From the NCBI RefSeq assembly GCF_900156435.1, contig NZ_FTPQ01000001.1:1364001-1428000 (forward strand): 64,000 nucleotides of DNA. Reading direction: 5' to 3'. This stretch comes from Microbacterium sp. RU1D (lineage in GTDB: Bacteria > Actinomycetota > Actinomycetes > Actinomycetales > Microbacteriaceae). The number at the start of each line of letters is the position of its first letter. Positions within the stretch are counted from its first letter, which is position 1. The notes under the pieces are model-generated. The model was not told where the DNA came from and did no database searches. It was given only the letters and a program-made list of their open reading frames with translations. A program made the position numbers and the translations under genes. This document shows positions 55,718 to 64,000 of this stretch, piece by piece.

Positions 55718-56913
55718 CAGCTCTCGATGACGGCTTCGGGGCGCTGTTCGCGCCGCGGCGTCGTGAGCACACCGGAGAAGAAACTCATCATCGTGGTCTG
55801 GAAGCCGAGGATGATCAGCAGGGCGCTGGGAACCGCGATGCGCACAGCCTGAGCGGCGTTCTGCTGTCCGAAGTCGAGCGAGCCCCACAGGATGACCTGC
55901 ACGATGCCGATGACGACGCCGAGCAGGAACAGGCCGACGCCGATCAGCAGGCCGCGCTCGGCGGACCATCGGGCGACGATGCGCCGGTATCGCTCGCTGG
56001 TGGGCAGGAAGCCCTCTTGCGTGGCGTACAGCTTGGTCAGCCAGAAGAACAACAGCGATTGGAATCCGATGACGCAGAGGGCGCTGGCGTAGACCATCGT
56101 CGTTACGTCGAAGCCGACCCCGCCCACGTTCACGCCGCCGAACGCGAGCACGGCCACCGCGATCGCGCCGAGGAAGAACGCCACCAGACCCGGGTAGACG
56201 AACAGCCAGCGGGGGGCGAACAGCAGCAGGAACCGCAGGTGCCGCCAGCCGTCGTGCCAGCTGCGCAGGTGCGGCGGGCGCGACCGCCCGTCCTTCTTCA
56301 GGGTCGTCGGGACCTCTTCGATGCGGTAGCGCGCGAGGGATGCGCGTACGACCATCTCGGAGGCGAACTCCATGCCGGTCGTCTGCAGGTCGAGGCGGCG
56401 GATGCGCGCGCGGTTGAACCCGCGCAGCCCGCAGTGGAAGTCGCGGATGCCCGGACGGAAGAACAGCTCGCCGATGAACGACAGCACCGGGTTGCCGAGG
56501 TACTTGTGCAGCGGAGGCATGGCCCCCGGTGCGATCCCGCCGCGGAAGCGGTTGCCCATGACGAGGTCGGCCCCGGCGCGAAGGCGCTCGACGAAAGGCT
56601 CGAGGTTCTCGAAGTCGTAGCTGTCGTCGGCGTCGGCCATGATGACGTACGTGCCGTGCGCCTGCTCGATCCCGTTGATGAGCGCCGCCCCGTAGCCGCG
56701 GCGGGGAGCGTGCGAAACGCGGGCGCCGAGGCGCTCGGCGATGGCCTGCGAACCGTCGGTGCTGCCGTTGTCGGAGATGAGGACCTCGCCCCGGATGCCG
56801 CTGCGCTGGAGAAAGCCCTGCGCCTTGCGGATGCAGACCTCGAGCGTTTCGGCCTCGTTGAGGCACGGCATGAGGATCGTCAACTCGACGTCGGTCGATG
56901 CGGGAGTGGTCAC
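55717..56913 (-). CDS. Glycosyltransferase family 2 with C-terminal membrane helices
   Basis: 398 residues. GT2 domain: LTILMPCLNEAETLEVCI, SDNGSTDGS, RRGYGAALINGI, and MADADDSYDFENLEPF. Then FHCGLRGFNR and TTGMEFASEMVV. Four hydrophobic segments follow (about 255-375). This is the polyprenyl-phosphate glucosyl/mannosyl-transferase arrangement (GtrB/DPM-like with TM tail), so it probably makes a lipid-linked sugar donor. The GTG start overlaps the stop of the GT4 gene. Confidence 0.88.
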   Translation of the reverse strand: MTTPASTDVELTILMPCLNEAETLEVCIRKAQGFLQRSGIRGEVLISDNGSTDGSQAIAERLGARVSHAPRRGYGAALINGIEQAHGTYVIMADADDSYDFENLEPFVERLRAGADLVMGNRFRGGIAPGAMPPLHKYLGNPVLSFIGELFFRPGIRDFHCGLRGFNRARIRRLDLQTTGMEFASEMVVRASLARYRIEEVPTTLKKDGRSRPPHLRSWHDGWRHLRFLLLFAPRWLFVYPGLVAFFLGAIAVAVLAFGGVNVGGVGFDVTTMVYASALCVIGFQSLLFFWLTKLYATQEGFLPTSERYRRIVARWSAERGLLIGVGLFLLGVVIGIVQVILWGSLDFGQQNAAQAVRIAVPSALLIILGFQTTMMSFFSGVLTTPRREQRPEAVIES

Positions 56914-58106
56914 GGGGTGTCTTCTTTCGTCTTCACCGTGGCGGGGGTCGGCAGCGACAGCGCCGACATGATCCCCTCCACGGTGCGGCGGATGGTGCGG
57001 GTGCCCACGGCGTCTGCGTACCAGGCGCGGGCGGAGCGGCGCAGGTCGTCGCCCTCGTCGGCGACGGCGAGGATCGCGCGAGCGAGGTCGTCGGGGCCGG
57101 TGGTAGGGGAGACGACGCCGTTGATTCCCTCGTCGATGAGCTCGGTGGCCGCGTTGCCCTCGCCGGCCACCAGGACGACCGGCGTCCCGTGGGCGTTGGC
57201 CTCGACGACGACGAGACCGTAGCCCTCGCGGCGGGAGGGATGCACGAGGCACAGGGCGCCATGCAGCAGGGTGTCGAGTTCGGCATCCGAGACGAAACCG
57301 GGGAAGTCCGTCCACGCCTCGCCGCCCACTCGGCGAACCTCCGCCCGGACCGCGTCGGAGCTGGGACCGGTGCCGAGGATCACCAGCCGCAGGTCGGGGA
57401 TGCGTTCACGCGCGGTGGCCACGGCCGCGGGGATGACCTCCACCTGTTTGTCGGGGATATGGCGGCCGACGTACAGCGCGTAGGGCGGGACGCTCGCGGG
57501 AGCGGGCTCGGCGACCTCGACGGCGCCGTCGATGAGCCCGGGGCTGACCAGGGGAGCACTGCGCAGCCCCTCGGCGCGCAGCCGGGAGGCGCTCAGCTGG
57601 GAGTGACACGTCGCAAGCGGCGTGATCGCGATCGCGGCGCGCTGGAGCACCCAGGCGATCGTGCCGGTGACGGGGCCGGAGTACTCGACCCACTGGCGGC
57701 GGTGCCAGACCTCGAGGTAGTCGACGACGAGCCGCGTGCCCGACCCGAGCAGCGCCGCGCGGGCGGCGAAGACGTTGAAGATCGGCAGACCGCTGACCAT
57801 GACCGCCGCGTACCGGCGTCGCCGACGCACCAGGGTGCGCCACAGGGCGGCGGCATAGCGGAGCGCCGCCGGGATCCGGCGCACACCCCCCGCGGAATAG
57901 AGGCGCAGCCGACCCGTGATCGGACGGATGCGGAAGCGCTCCTCGACCGGCGCGGGGCCGTCCCACTGCACGGCGGTCAGATAGTCCACGTCGAGGCCCG
58001 CGCGCCCGAACTCGTCGGCCATGGCGCGGTACTGCCGCTCGCCGCCGCCGGTGGAGTACGGGAACAGGCAGTCGTAGGCGACCGCGACGGTCGTGGCGCG
58101 GGCCAT
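56910..58106 (-). CDS. Glycosyltransferase, GT4 type
   Basis: 398 residues, GT-B. AYDCLFPYSTGGGERQYRAMADEF is the acceptor-side N-terminus with the glycine-rich loop. Later YALYVGRHIPDKQVEVIPAAV and the E-x7-E motif HPSRREGYGLVVVEANAHGTPVV mark the donor domain. It stands second in the operon, one base after the DUF6541 stop and overlapping the GT2 gene by 4 nt. Sugar specificity unknown. Confidence 0.9.
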   Translation of the reverse strand: MARATTVAVAYDCLFPYSTGGGERQYRAMADEFGRAGLDVDYLTAVQWDGPAPVEERFRIRPITGRLRLYSAGGVRRIPAALRYAAALWRTLVRRRRRYAAVMVSGLPIFNVFAARAALLGSGTRLVVDYLEVWHRRQWVEYSGPVTGTIAWVLQRAAIAITPLATCHSQLSASRLRAEGLRSAPLVSPGLIDGAVEVAEPAPASVPPYALYVGRHIPDKQVEVIPAAVATARERIPDLRLVILGTGPSSDAVRAEVRRVGGEAWTDFPGFVSDAELDTLLHGALCLVHPSRREGYGLVVVEANAHGTPVVLVAGEGNAATELIDEGINGVVSPTTGPDDLARAILAVADEGDDLRRSARAWYADAVGTRTIRRTVEGIMSALSLPTPATVKTKEDTP

Positions 58107-58107
58107 G

Positions 58108-60024
58108 TCAGCATCCCTCGATACGGAAGAGGCGGGCGTCGGGCCCCTGCTCGTCGACCAGCTCAAGATGAGCGCCGGGGGTGAGGTCCTGGATGCCGTC
58201 GTAGTCGACCGCTCCAGCCGGGTCCATCACGTCCTGGCGACCGAAGTCGAGGACGTAGTCGATGCCGAGGTCGTCGACGATGCGGCACACGGCGGGATCG
58301 CTGTCGATGTCGCGCAGCCGGGTGTTGAGGAAGAGCAGTTCGGGGGAGGGGGAGCCGAACACATGACGCTGGGTGACCTCGCGATCGGCCAGGGCGAGGG
58401 CCAGGGAGGTACCGGTGCGCGGGCTGCCGATGATGAGCGCGTCGGCGGGCGTCTCGTCGTCCAGCCGCTCCAACAGGGCGTACTCCTGACTGGTCAGCAG
58501 GATCGAGCTGTCGGTGTAGGCGTAGGCCTCGGTCACCTGGCGCAGGGCGATGCGGGCGTTGGGGCCGGCGACCACCGAGAAGACCGTGGCGACGGCGATC
58601 ACCGTGGCGACGGGGGCGATCCACCGGGGGACCCGGCGAGGGCGCGCCCATGCTCGCGCGAGATCGACCAGGGCGAGGGCGCCGAGGGTCGCGACGGGGA
58701 TGGCGACGAGCGGCAGCAGAGCGGCCAGGCGGTTCGAGTCGTTGTACCAGGGGTTGGTCAGGACCTGGCGGAGGGGGTCGTCGATGAGCAGCCCCGACGA
58801 GATCGCGAACAACGCCACGGCCACGAGGAAGGTCGTGACCACCGGCATCCAGCGGGGGCGACGGACCGCCGTCACGAATCCCGCGATCAGGAGCACGGTG
58901 ATGGCGGCCGTGGGGGTGTACCCCCGCGGCGAGGCGAGCAGTCCCTCGCCGATGGACTGGGCGAGCTCCTGCCACGGCACCCACCCCGAGTGTTCGGCGT
59001 TGGTGCGGAACACCGCCCAGGTCGCTGTGCCGGCGGCGCCGAAGCCGACGATCGCGACGCCGAGGGCGATGACCGCGCGTCGGGTGCGCTCGCGCGCGGC
59101 GCTCAGGGCGAGGGCGGTGACGACGTAGACGGCCGCGAAGGCCAGCAGGCTGAGGAACGCGTTGGGGTGCCCGAGGAAGACGCCGCCCGACAGCAACGCG
59201 ATCAACAGGAGCGAACGAGTCAGCTGCGGGCGAGCGCGCTCGGTCACCGCGGTCACGACGACCGCGAGACCCGCCGGCACCATCGCGTAGCCGACGAGGT
59301 TGGGGTAGAGCACGCCCCAGTTGAAGAACAGTGCGGGGAACGCTCCGAACCCCATCGACAGCGCCGCGGAGACCACGTAGGCCGTGCGCCGCTGGGCGAA
59401 CAGCGCCCCCGCGAGCGCCATGGTCGAGGCGGGCCACAGCAGCGAGACGATCGCGAGGTTCGAACCGTTCACCGCGACCGGGACCGTGGCGCCGGTCAGC
59501 TCGACCGCGAGGGTGGTCAGCGCGTGCCACCCGTTCGGATAGAAGCCGATGTCGGAGGTCGATCCGATCTGGAACGGCGAGGCGCTTCCCGCCTCGACGG
59601 CGAGGGCGATCGCGTTCAGATGGACGATGTTGTCGAAGCGCTGCGCGATGTTCTCGGGCGAGGCGAAGGCACGCGCGTAGACGATGGCCGTGGCCGCGGC
59701 GGTGACGGCGAGGGATGCGCCGACCACGAGAGCGGTCCGCCGCGCGGTCGGACCGGGCTCGGCCCCGGCGAAGCGGCGCAGCACCACGGCGATCGCGGTG
59801 ACCACGACCGTCATGATCGCAAGGGGGATCAGCCCCCATCGCAGACCGACGAGCGGAGCAACGGATGCCGCCGCCGCCGCGATCGTGGTCGAGACGGCCG
59901 GCGCGAGCAGGAGCCGCTGGGGGCTGCGGACGCCCCATCCCGCGGCGATCACGGCGAGGCCGGGGACGAGGAGGACCAGAGCGACCGTCACGTACGACGG
60001 AATCACGCCGATCCACACACCCAT
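58108..60024 (-). CDS. Large polytopic membrane protein, DUF6541-like
   Basis: 638 residues with about 14 hydrophobic segments in the first 500, then a C-terminal extracytoplasmic or cytoplasmic domain of ~130 residues (ETPADALIIGSPRTGTSLAL...DVMDPAGAVDYDGIQ). The overall shape resembles GT-C or Wzy-like proteins of actinobacterial glycan loci, with motifs such as FDNIVHLNAIA, DIGFYPNGWHAL and PWYNDSNRLAALL. First gene of the operon. ATG 60024 is chosen for GGGAACGGAA upstream; an earlier ATG overlaps the -10 box. Confidence 0.75.
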   Translation of the reverse strand: MGVWIGVIPSYVTVALVLLVPGLAVIAAGWGVRSPQRLLLAPAVSTTIAAAAASVAPLVGLRWGLIPLAIMTVVVTAIAVVLRRFAGAEPGPTARRTALVVGASLAVTAAATAIVYARAFASPENIAQRFDNIVHLNAIALAVEAGSASPFQIGSTSDIGFYPNGWHALTTLAVELTGATVPVAVNGSNLAIVSLLWPASTMALAGALFAQRRTAYVVSAALSMGFGAFPALFFNWGVLYPNLVGYAMVPAGLAVVVTAVTERARPQLTRSLLLIALLSGGVFLGHPNAFLSLLAFAAVYVVTALALSAARERTRRAVIALGVAIVGFGAAGTATWAVFRTNAEHSGWVPWQELAQSIGEGLLASPRGYTPTAAITVLLIAGFVTAVRRPRWMPVVTTFLVAVALFAISSGLLIDDPLRQVLTNPWYNDSNRLAALLPLVAIPVATLGALALVDLARAWARPRRVPRWIAPVATVIAVATVFSVVAGPNARIALRQVTEAYAYTDSSILLTSQEYALLERLDDETPADALIIGSPRTGTSLALALADREVTQRHVFGSPSPELLFLNTRLRDIDSDPAVCRIVDDLGIDYVLDFGRQDVMDPAGAVDYDGIQDLTPGAHLELVDEQGPDARLFRIEGC

Positions 60025-60061
60025 CGAATTCCGTTCCCGTCCGCAGCTTTTTCGACACGTC

Positions 60062-60067
60062 ATCGTA
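60062..60067 (-). promoter_or_regulatory. -10 box of the flippase operon
   Basis: TACGAT on the minus strand, giving a ~30-nt leader before ATG 60024. It is divergent from the box at 60126. Confidence 0.45.
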
Positions 60068-60125
60068 TCGGACGGTCACTGCGCGCCCCCTGAGCGCGGC
60101 CGCGGGTGGGCGCAGGGGGCGCGGG

Positions 60126-61325
<1,200 letters not shown>

Positions 61326-61332
61326 CCGGTCC

Positions 61333-63375
61333 GTGCGTCTGACGCTGCGTCAGCCGACCCGCCCGTCGGTCGACGGACGGGCGGTCGCGGGGCGATGGGC
61401 GTATCGGGCGGACGTCGACGGTCTCCGCGCCGTCGCCATCCTCCTCGTCGTCACGTACCACGTGTGGTTCGGTCGCGTCTCGGGCGGCGTGGACGTGTTC
61501 CTGATGCTGTCGGCGTTCTTCCTCACCCGCGGCTTCGTGCGGCGGATGGCGGGGCCGGACCCCGTGCGACCGCTTCCGCACCTGCTCGGCATCTTCCGTC
61601 GACTGCTGCCCGCCGCGGCGGTGACGCTGGCGGGTGTCCTCGCTCTCGTCTGGATTGCCTATCCGCCCACCGCCTGGCGCGCCCTCTGGGACCAGACCTG
61701 GGCCTCCCTCGCCTACGTCCAGAACGGGGTACTCGCGGCGGATGCGGTGGACTACTACGCCCGCACCGAGATCCCGAGCCCGCTGCAGCACTTCTGGTCG
61801 ATGTCGGTCCAGGGGCAGGCGTTCGTGCTCTGGGTCGTGCTGCTGGGCCTCTGCCAGCTCATCGTGCGTCGGCGCGGCCTGTCGCCCGACCGGGTCGTGG
61901 GCGTCGTCTTCGGCGTCGTCTTCGCGGTGTCGTTCGCCTATTCAATCGCGCGAACGGCGACGGCGCAGGAACTGGCGTACTTCGACACCGGTGCACGTCT
62001 GTGGGAGTTCGCCGCCGGCTCGCTCCTGGTGGTCGCACTCCCGCATGTCCGTGTCGGCGCACTCGCGCGGGCCGTCCTCGGATGGGCCGGGCTCGCCGGC
62101 CTGCTGATCCTCGGCGCGGTCCTCGACGTGCGCGGCGGCTTCCCGGGGTTCCTCGCGCTCTGGCCGGTCCTGTGCGCCGCGGCGATCGTCGTGTCGGGCT
62201 CCGGTGACGACGGCGGTCGAGGGCCCGCGCGTCTGCTCTCCTCGCGCCCGCTGCAGGCGGTGGGACGTGACGCGTACGCGTTGTACCTGGTGCACTGGCC
62301 GATCCTGGTCACCTTCCTGGTCGTCAACGATCGCACCGAGGTCGGCCTCGTGGGCGGTGCCGCGATCATCGCCCTGTCGCTCCTGCTCGCGCGTGCCCTC
62401 ACCTGGGCGGTGGATCGTCCCGTGCGGGCGTGGCGTCGGACGGACAGCTCGCCCCTGGTGCCGGTCGCGGTCGTCGCCGTCGCGGCGAGCGTGGTGGCTG
62501 TGCCGCTGGGATCCTGGCAGGTGTCGACGTGGGCGCAGGAGCGTGCGATCGAGGCGCAGGCTCTGCGCGACAACCCCGGCGCCGCGGTCCTGCGCGACCC
62601 GTCGCTGGCCGAGATCCCGGCCGATGCCGAACTGCTGCCCCTGCCGACCCTGCTCGACGACGAGTGGGTGCAGCTGGAGAACCCGTGCGCGGGTCGCTGG
62701 AGCGTCGACACGGAGATCCTGCTCGGGACGTGCTTCGAGACGTCGCGGACGGCCCGCGCCGGATTCACGATCGCGGTCATCGGCGACTCGCACGCGCAGC
62801 AGCTCACCGGGGCGCTTCTGCCCGTGGCGGAGGAGAACGGCTGGGGGGTCGTCAGTCTCATCAAGGGTGGCTGCTCGATGGGGCTCGCCGAGCCCGGAAT
62901 GGACGAGCGCTGCGACGCGTGGCGCGAGGAGGCGATCGATCTCGTCGAACGGGTCGTGCCGGACGCCGTGCTGACCGTGGTCACCCGCTCCGACGCGGGG
63001 GAGGATGACGAAGTGCTGCGCCCCGGCATCGAGGTGTTCCTCGACCGCATGGGCGATGCCGGCATCCCGGTTCTGGCGGTGCGCGACAATCCCCGGTTCG
63101 CCTTCGACATGTACGGCTGCGTCATCGCCGCCGACGACCCGCTCGAGTGCGCCACCCCGCGCGCCGCCTCGCTGGCCGATGAGAATCCGGCTGCCGTGCT
63201 CGAACGTCCGGGTGTGGACCTGCTCGATCTGACGCCGTGGATCTGCCCGGACGACCTGTGCGTCGGCGTGGTCGGCAACGTGGTCGTGTACCGGGACGAC
63301 AATCACCTGAGCCGTACCTACGCCCGCACCCTCGGCCCGTCGCTCGCCGAGCAGCTTCCGTCCAGCCTCGGATGA
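61333..63375 (+). CDS. AT3-SGNH O-acyltransferase (OafA-like)
   Basis: 680 residues. An N-terminal acyltransferase-3 domain of about ten hydrophobic segments (residues 25-405) begins with YRADVDGLRAVAILLVVTYH, the catalytic-His motif. The C-terminal extracytoplasmic SGNH-like domain has AVIGDSHAQQL (Ser near 484) and DDNHLSRTYA (Asp/His near 655). Predicted to O-acetylate an exported sugar, plausibly galactofuranose or rhamnose residues. GTG start, 7 nt after glf. Confidence 0.9.
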   Translation: MRLTLRQPTRPSVDGRAVAGRWAYRADVDGLRAVAILLVVTYHVWFGRVSGGVDVFLMLSAFFLTRGFVRRMAGPDPVRPLPHLLGIFRRLLPAAAVTLAGVLALVWIAYPPTAWRALWDQTWASLAYVQNGVLAADAVDYYARTEIPSPLQHFWSMSVQGQAFVLWVVLLGLCQLIVRRRGLSPDRVVGVVFGVVFAVSFAYSIARTATAQELAYFDTGARLWEFAAGSLLVVALPHVRVGALARAVLGWAGLAGLLILGAVLDVRGGFPGFLALWPVLCAAAIVVSGSGDDGGRGPARLLSSRPLQAVGRDAYALYLVHWPILVTFLVVNDRTEVGLVGGAAIIALSLLLARALTWAVDRPVRAWRRTDSSPLVPVAVVAVAASVVAVPLGSWQVSTWAQERAIEAQALRDNPGAAVLRDPSLAEIPADAELLPLPTLLDDEWVQLENPCAGRWSVDTEILLGTCFETSRTARAGFTIAVIGDSHAQQLTGALLPVAEENGWGVVSLIKGGCSMGLAEPGMDERCDAWREEAIDLVERVVPDAVLTVVTRSDAGEDDEVLRPGIEVFLDRMGDAGIPVLAVRDNPRFAFDMYGCVIAADDPLECATPRAASLADENPAAVLERPGVDLLDLTPWICPDDLCVGVVGNVVVYRDDNHLSRTYARTLGPSLAEQLPSSLG

Positions 63376-63385
63376 TGCGGCCGCA

Positions 63386-63391
63386 TAGGAT
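63386..63391 (+). promoter_or_regulatory. -10 box of the second permease gene
   Basis: TAGGAT, 6 nt upstream of GTG 63398; leaderless spacing. Confidence 0.55.
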
Positions 63392-63397
63392 TTCGAG

Positions 63398-64000
63398 GTG
63401 ACTACCGCCGCCGTCGGCGCCCCCGGATCGGTGCGGCGCTCGCTCCACTCGCTGTGGCTGCTGTCGGCGCGCGACCTGCGCGTGCGGTACTCCACGAGTG
63501 CGCTGGGTTACCTGTGGTCGGTCCTGGACCCGCTGGTGATGACCGGCATCTACTGGTTCGTGTTCACCCAGGTCTTCCACCGCTCGGTGGGGGAGGACCC
63601 GTACATCGTGTTCCTCATCACGGCGCTGCTGCCGTGGGTGTGGTTCAACTCCGCCGTGACGGACTTCACCAAAGCGTTCAAGAAGGACGCCCGTCTCGTG
63701 CGCTCGACCGCGATCCCGCGGTGGATCTGGGTGAATCGGATCGTGCTCAGCAAGGGCATCGAGTTCCTGTTCGCGCTGCCGGTGCTGGCCCTGTTCGCCG
63801 TCTTCGGCGGGGCTCAGGTGTCGTGGGCGCTGCTCGCGTTCCCCCTCGCCGTGCTGCTGCAGTCGACCCTGCTGATCGGACTCGGGCTGATCGTCGCTCC
63901 CCTCTGCGTGATGTTCGGCGACCTCGAGCGCACCACGCGGCTCGTGCTGCGCGCGCTGTTCTACGCTTCGCCGATCATCTACGGAGTCGGCAACCTCCCC
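63398..64000 (+). CDS. Second polysaccharide ABC exporter permease, 3' end cut by window edge
   Basis: 201 codons visible, no stop before the window ends. Wzm/TagG-like: N-terminal LLSARDLRVRYSTSALGYLWSVLDPLVMTGIYWF, then FKKDARLVRSTAIPRWIWV and further hydrophobic segments. Distinct in sequence from the permease at 46495. A matching ATPase gene should follow just outside the window. Linked to glf and an O-acyltransferase, it probably exports a galactofuranose-containing polymer. Confidence 0.88.
   Translation, partial: MTTAAVGAPGSVRRSLHSLWLLSARDLRVRYSTSALGYLWSVLDPLVMTGIYWFVFTQVFHRSVGEDPYIVFLITALLPWVWFNSAVTDFTKAFKKDARLVRSTAIPRWIWVNRIVLSKGIEFLFALPVLALFAVFGGAQVSWALLAFPLAVLLQSTLLIGLGLIVAPLCVMFGDLERTTRLVLRALFYASPIIYGVGNLP

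Noticed and set aside
57271..60093. Plus-strand frames opposite the flippase operon
   Set aside because: Asp/Gly/Arg-rich shadows of the glycosyltransferase and DUF6541-like genes, which have clear motifs and overlapping stop-start junctions.

Overview
The window is high-GC actinobacterial DNA. Genus-level synteny and protein style point to Microbacteriaceae, most likely Microbacterium or a close relative; this is inferred from gene content, not from a search. Supporting signs are the acyl-CoA carboxylase alpha/beta/epsilon set with BirA, an LpdA-type flavoprotein, a fused RmlC-RmlD, an LCP-type cell-wall ligase, frequent GTG starts, ATGA/GTGA stop-start overlaps, and -10 hexamers lying 6-7 nt upstream of many start codons (apparently leaderless mRNAs). 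No rRNA, tRNA, CRISPR array, insertion sequence or phage gene was seen.

Region 1 (1-10 kb): the 3' part of adenosine deaminase, a membrane-anchored alpha/beta hydrolase, then a complete mannitol-type phosphotransferase (PTS) locus on the minus strand (orphan IIB, HPr, Enzyme I, MtlA, MtlF, MtlD) with a divergent MtlR-like PRD regulator. Region 2 (10-11.5 kb): an array of about 128-bp palindromic repeats and an AbiEi/DUF559-like gene, closed by an oppositely oriented copy of the palindrome. Region 3 (11.5-28.9 kb): housekeeping genes. These are a phosphohexomutase, purine nucleoside phosphorylase, LpdA, a repeat-rich intergenic region (two 69-bp elements with 10-bp terminal inverted repeats around a 20-bp tandem repeat), the biotin-dependent carboxylase genes, Maf, a TrmA/RumA-like RNA methyltransferase, a two-component system with an extra pseudokinase-like membrane protein, BirA, a PH-domain protein, and PurK/PurE.

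Region 4 (28.9-64 kb) is a long cell-envelope glycopolymer locus. It encodes an LCP ligase, many glycosyltransferases, a secreted six-repeat protein with its lipoprotein partner, DUF2142, DPM1-like/DUF2304/GtrA proteins, dTDP-rhamnose synthesis (RmlA, RmlB, fused RmlC-D), two RgpF-like proteins, a Wzm/Wzt-type ABC exporter, a five-gene operon with a Wzx-like flippase, UDP-galactopyranose mutase, an O-acyltransferase, and the start of a second Wzm-type permease. Together they predict at least two rhamnose- and/or galactofuranose-containing surface glycans, exported by different routes, with an LCP protein to attach product to the wall.

Limits: all functions come from motifs read by eye. Start codons were chosen from -10/Shine-Dalgarno spacing and operon overlaps. 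Non-coding signals are unverified predictions.
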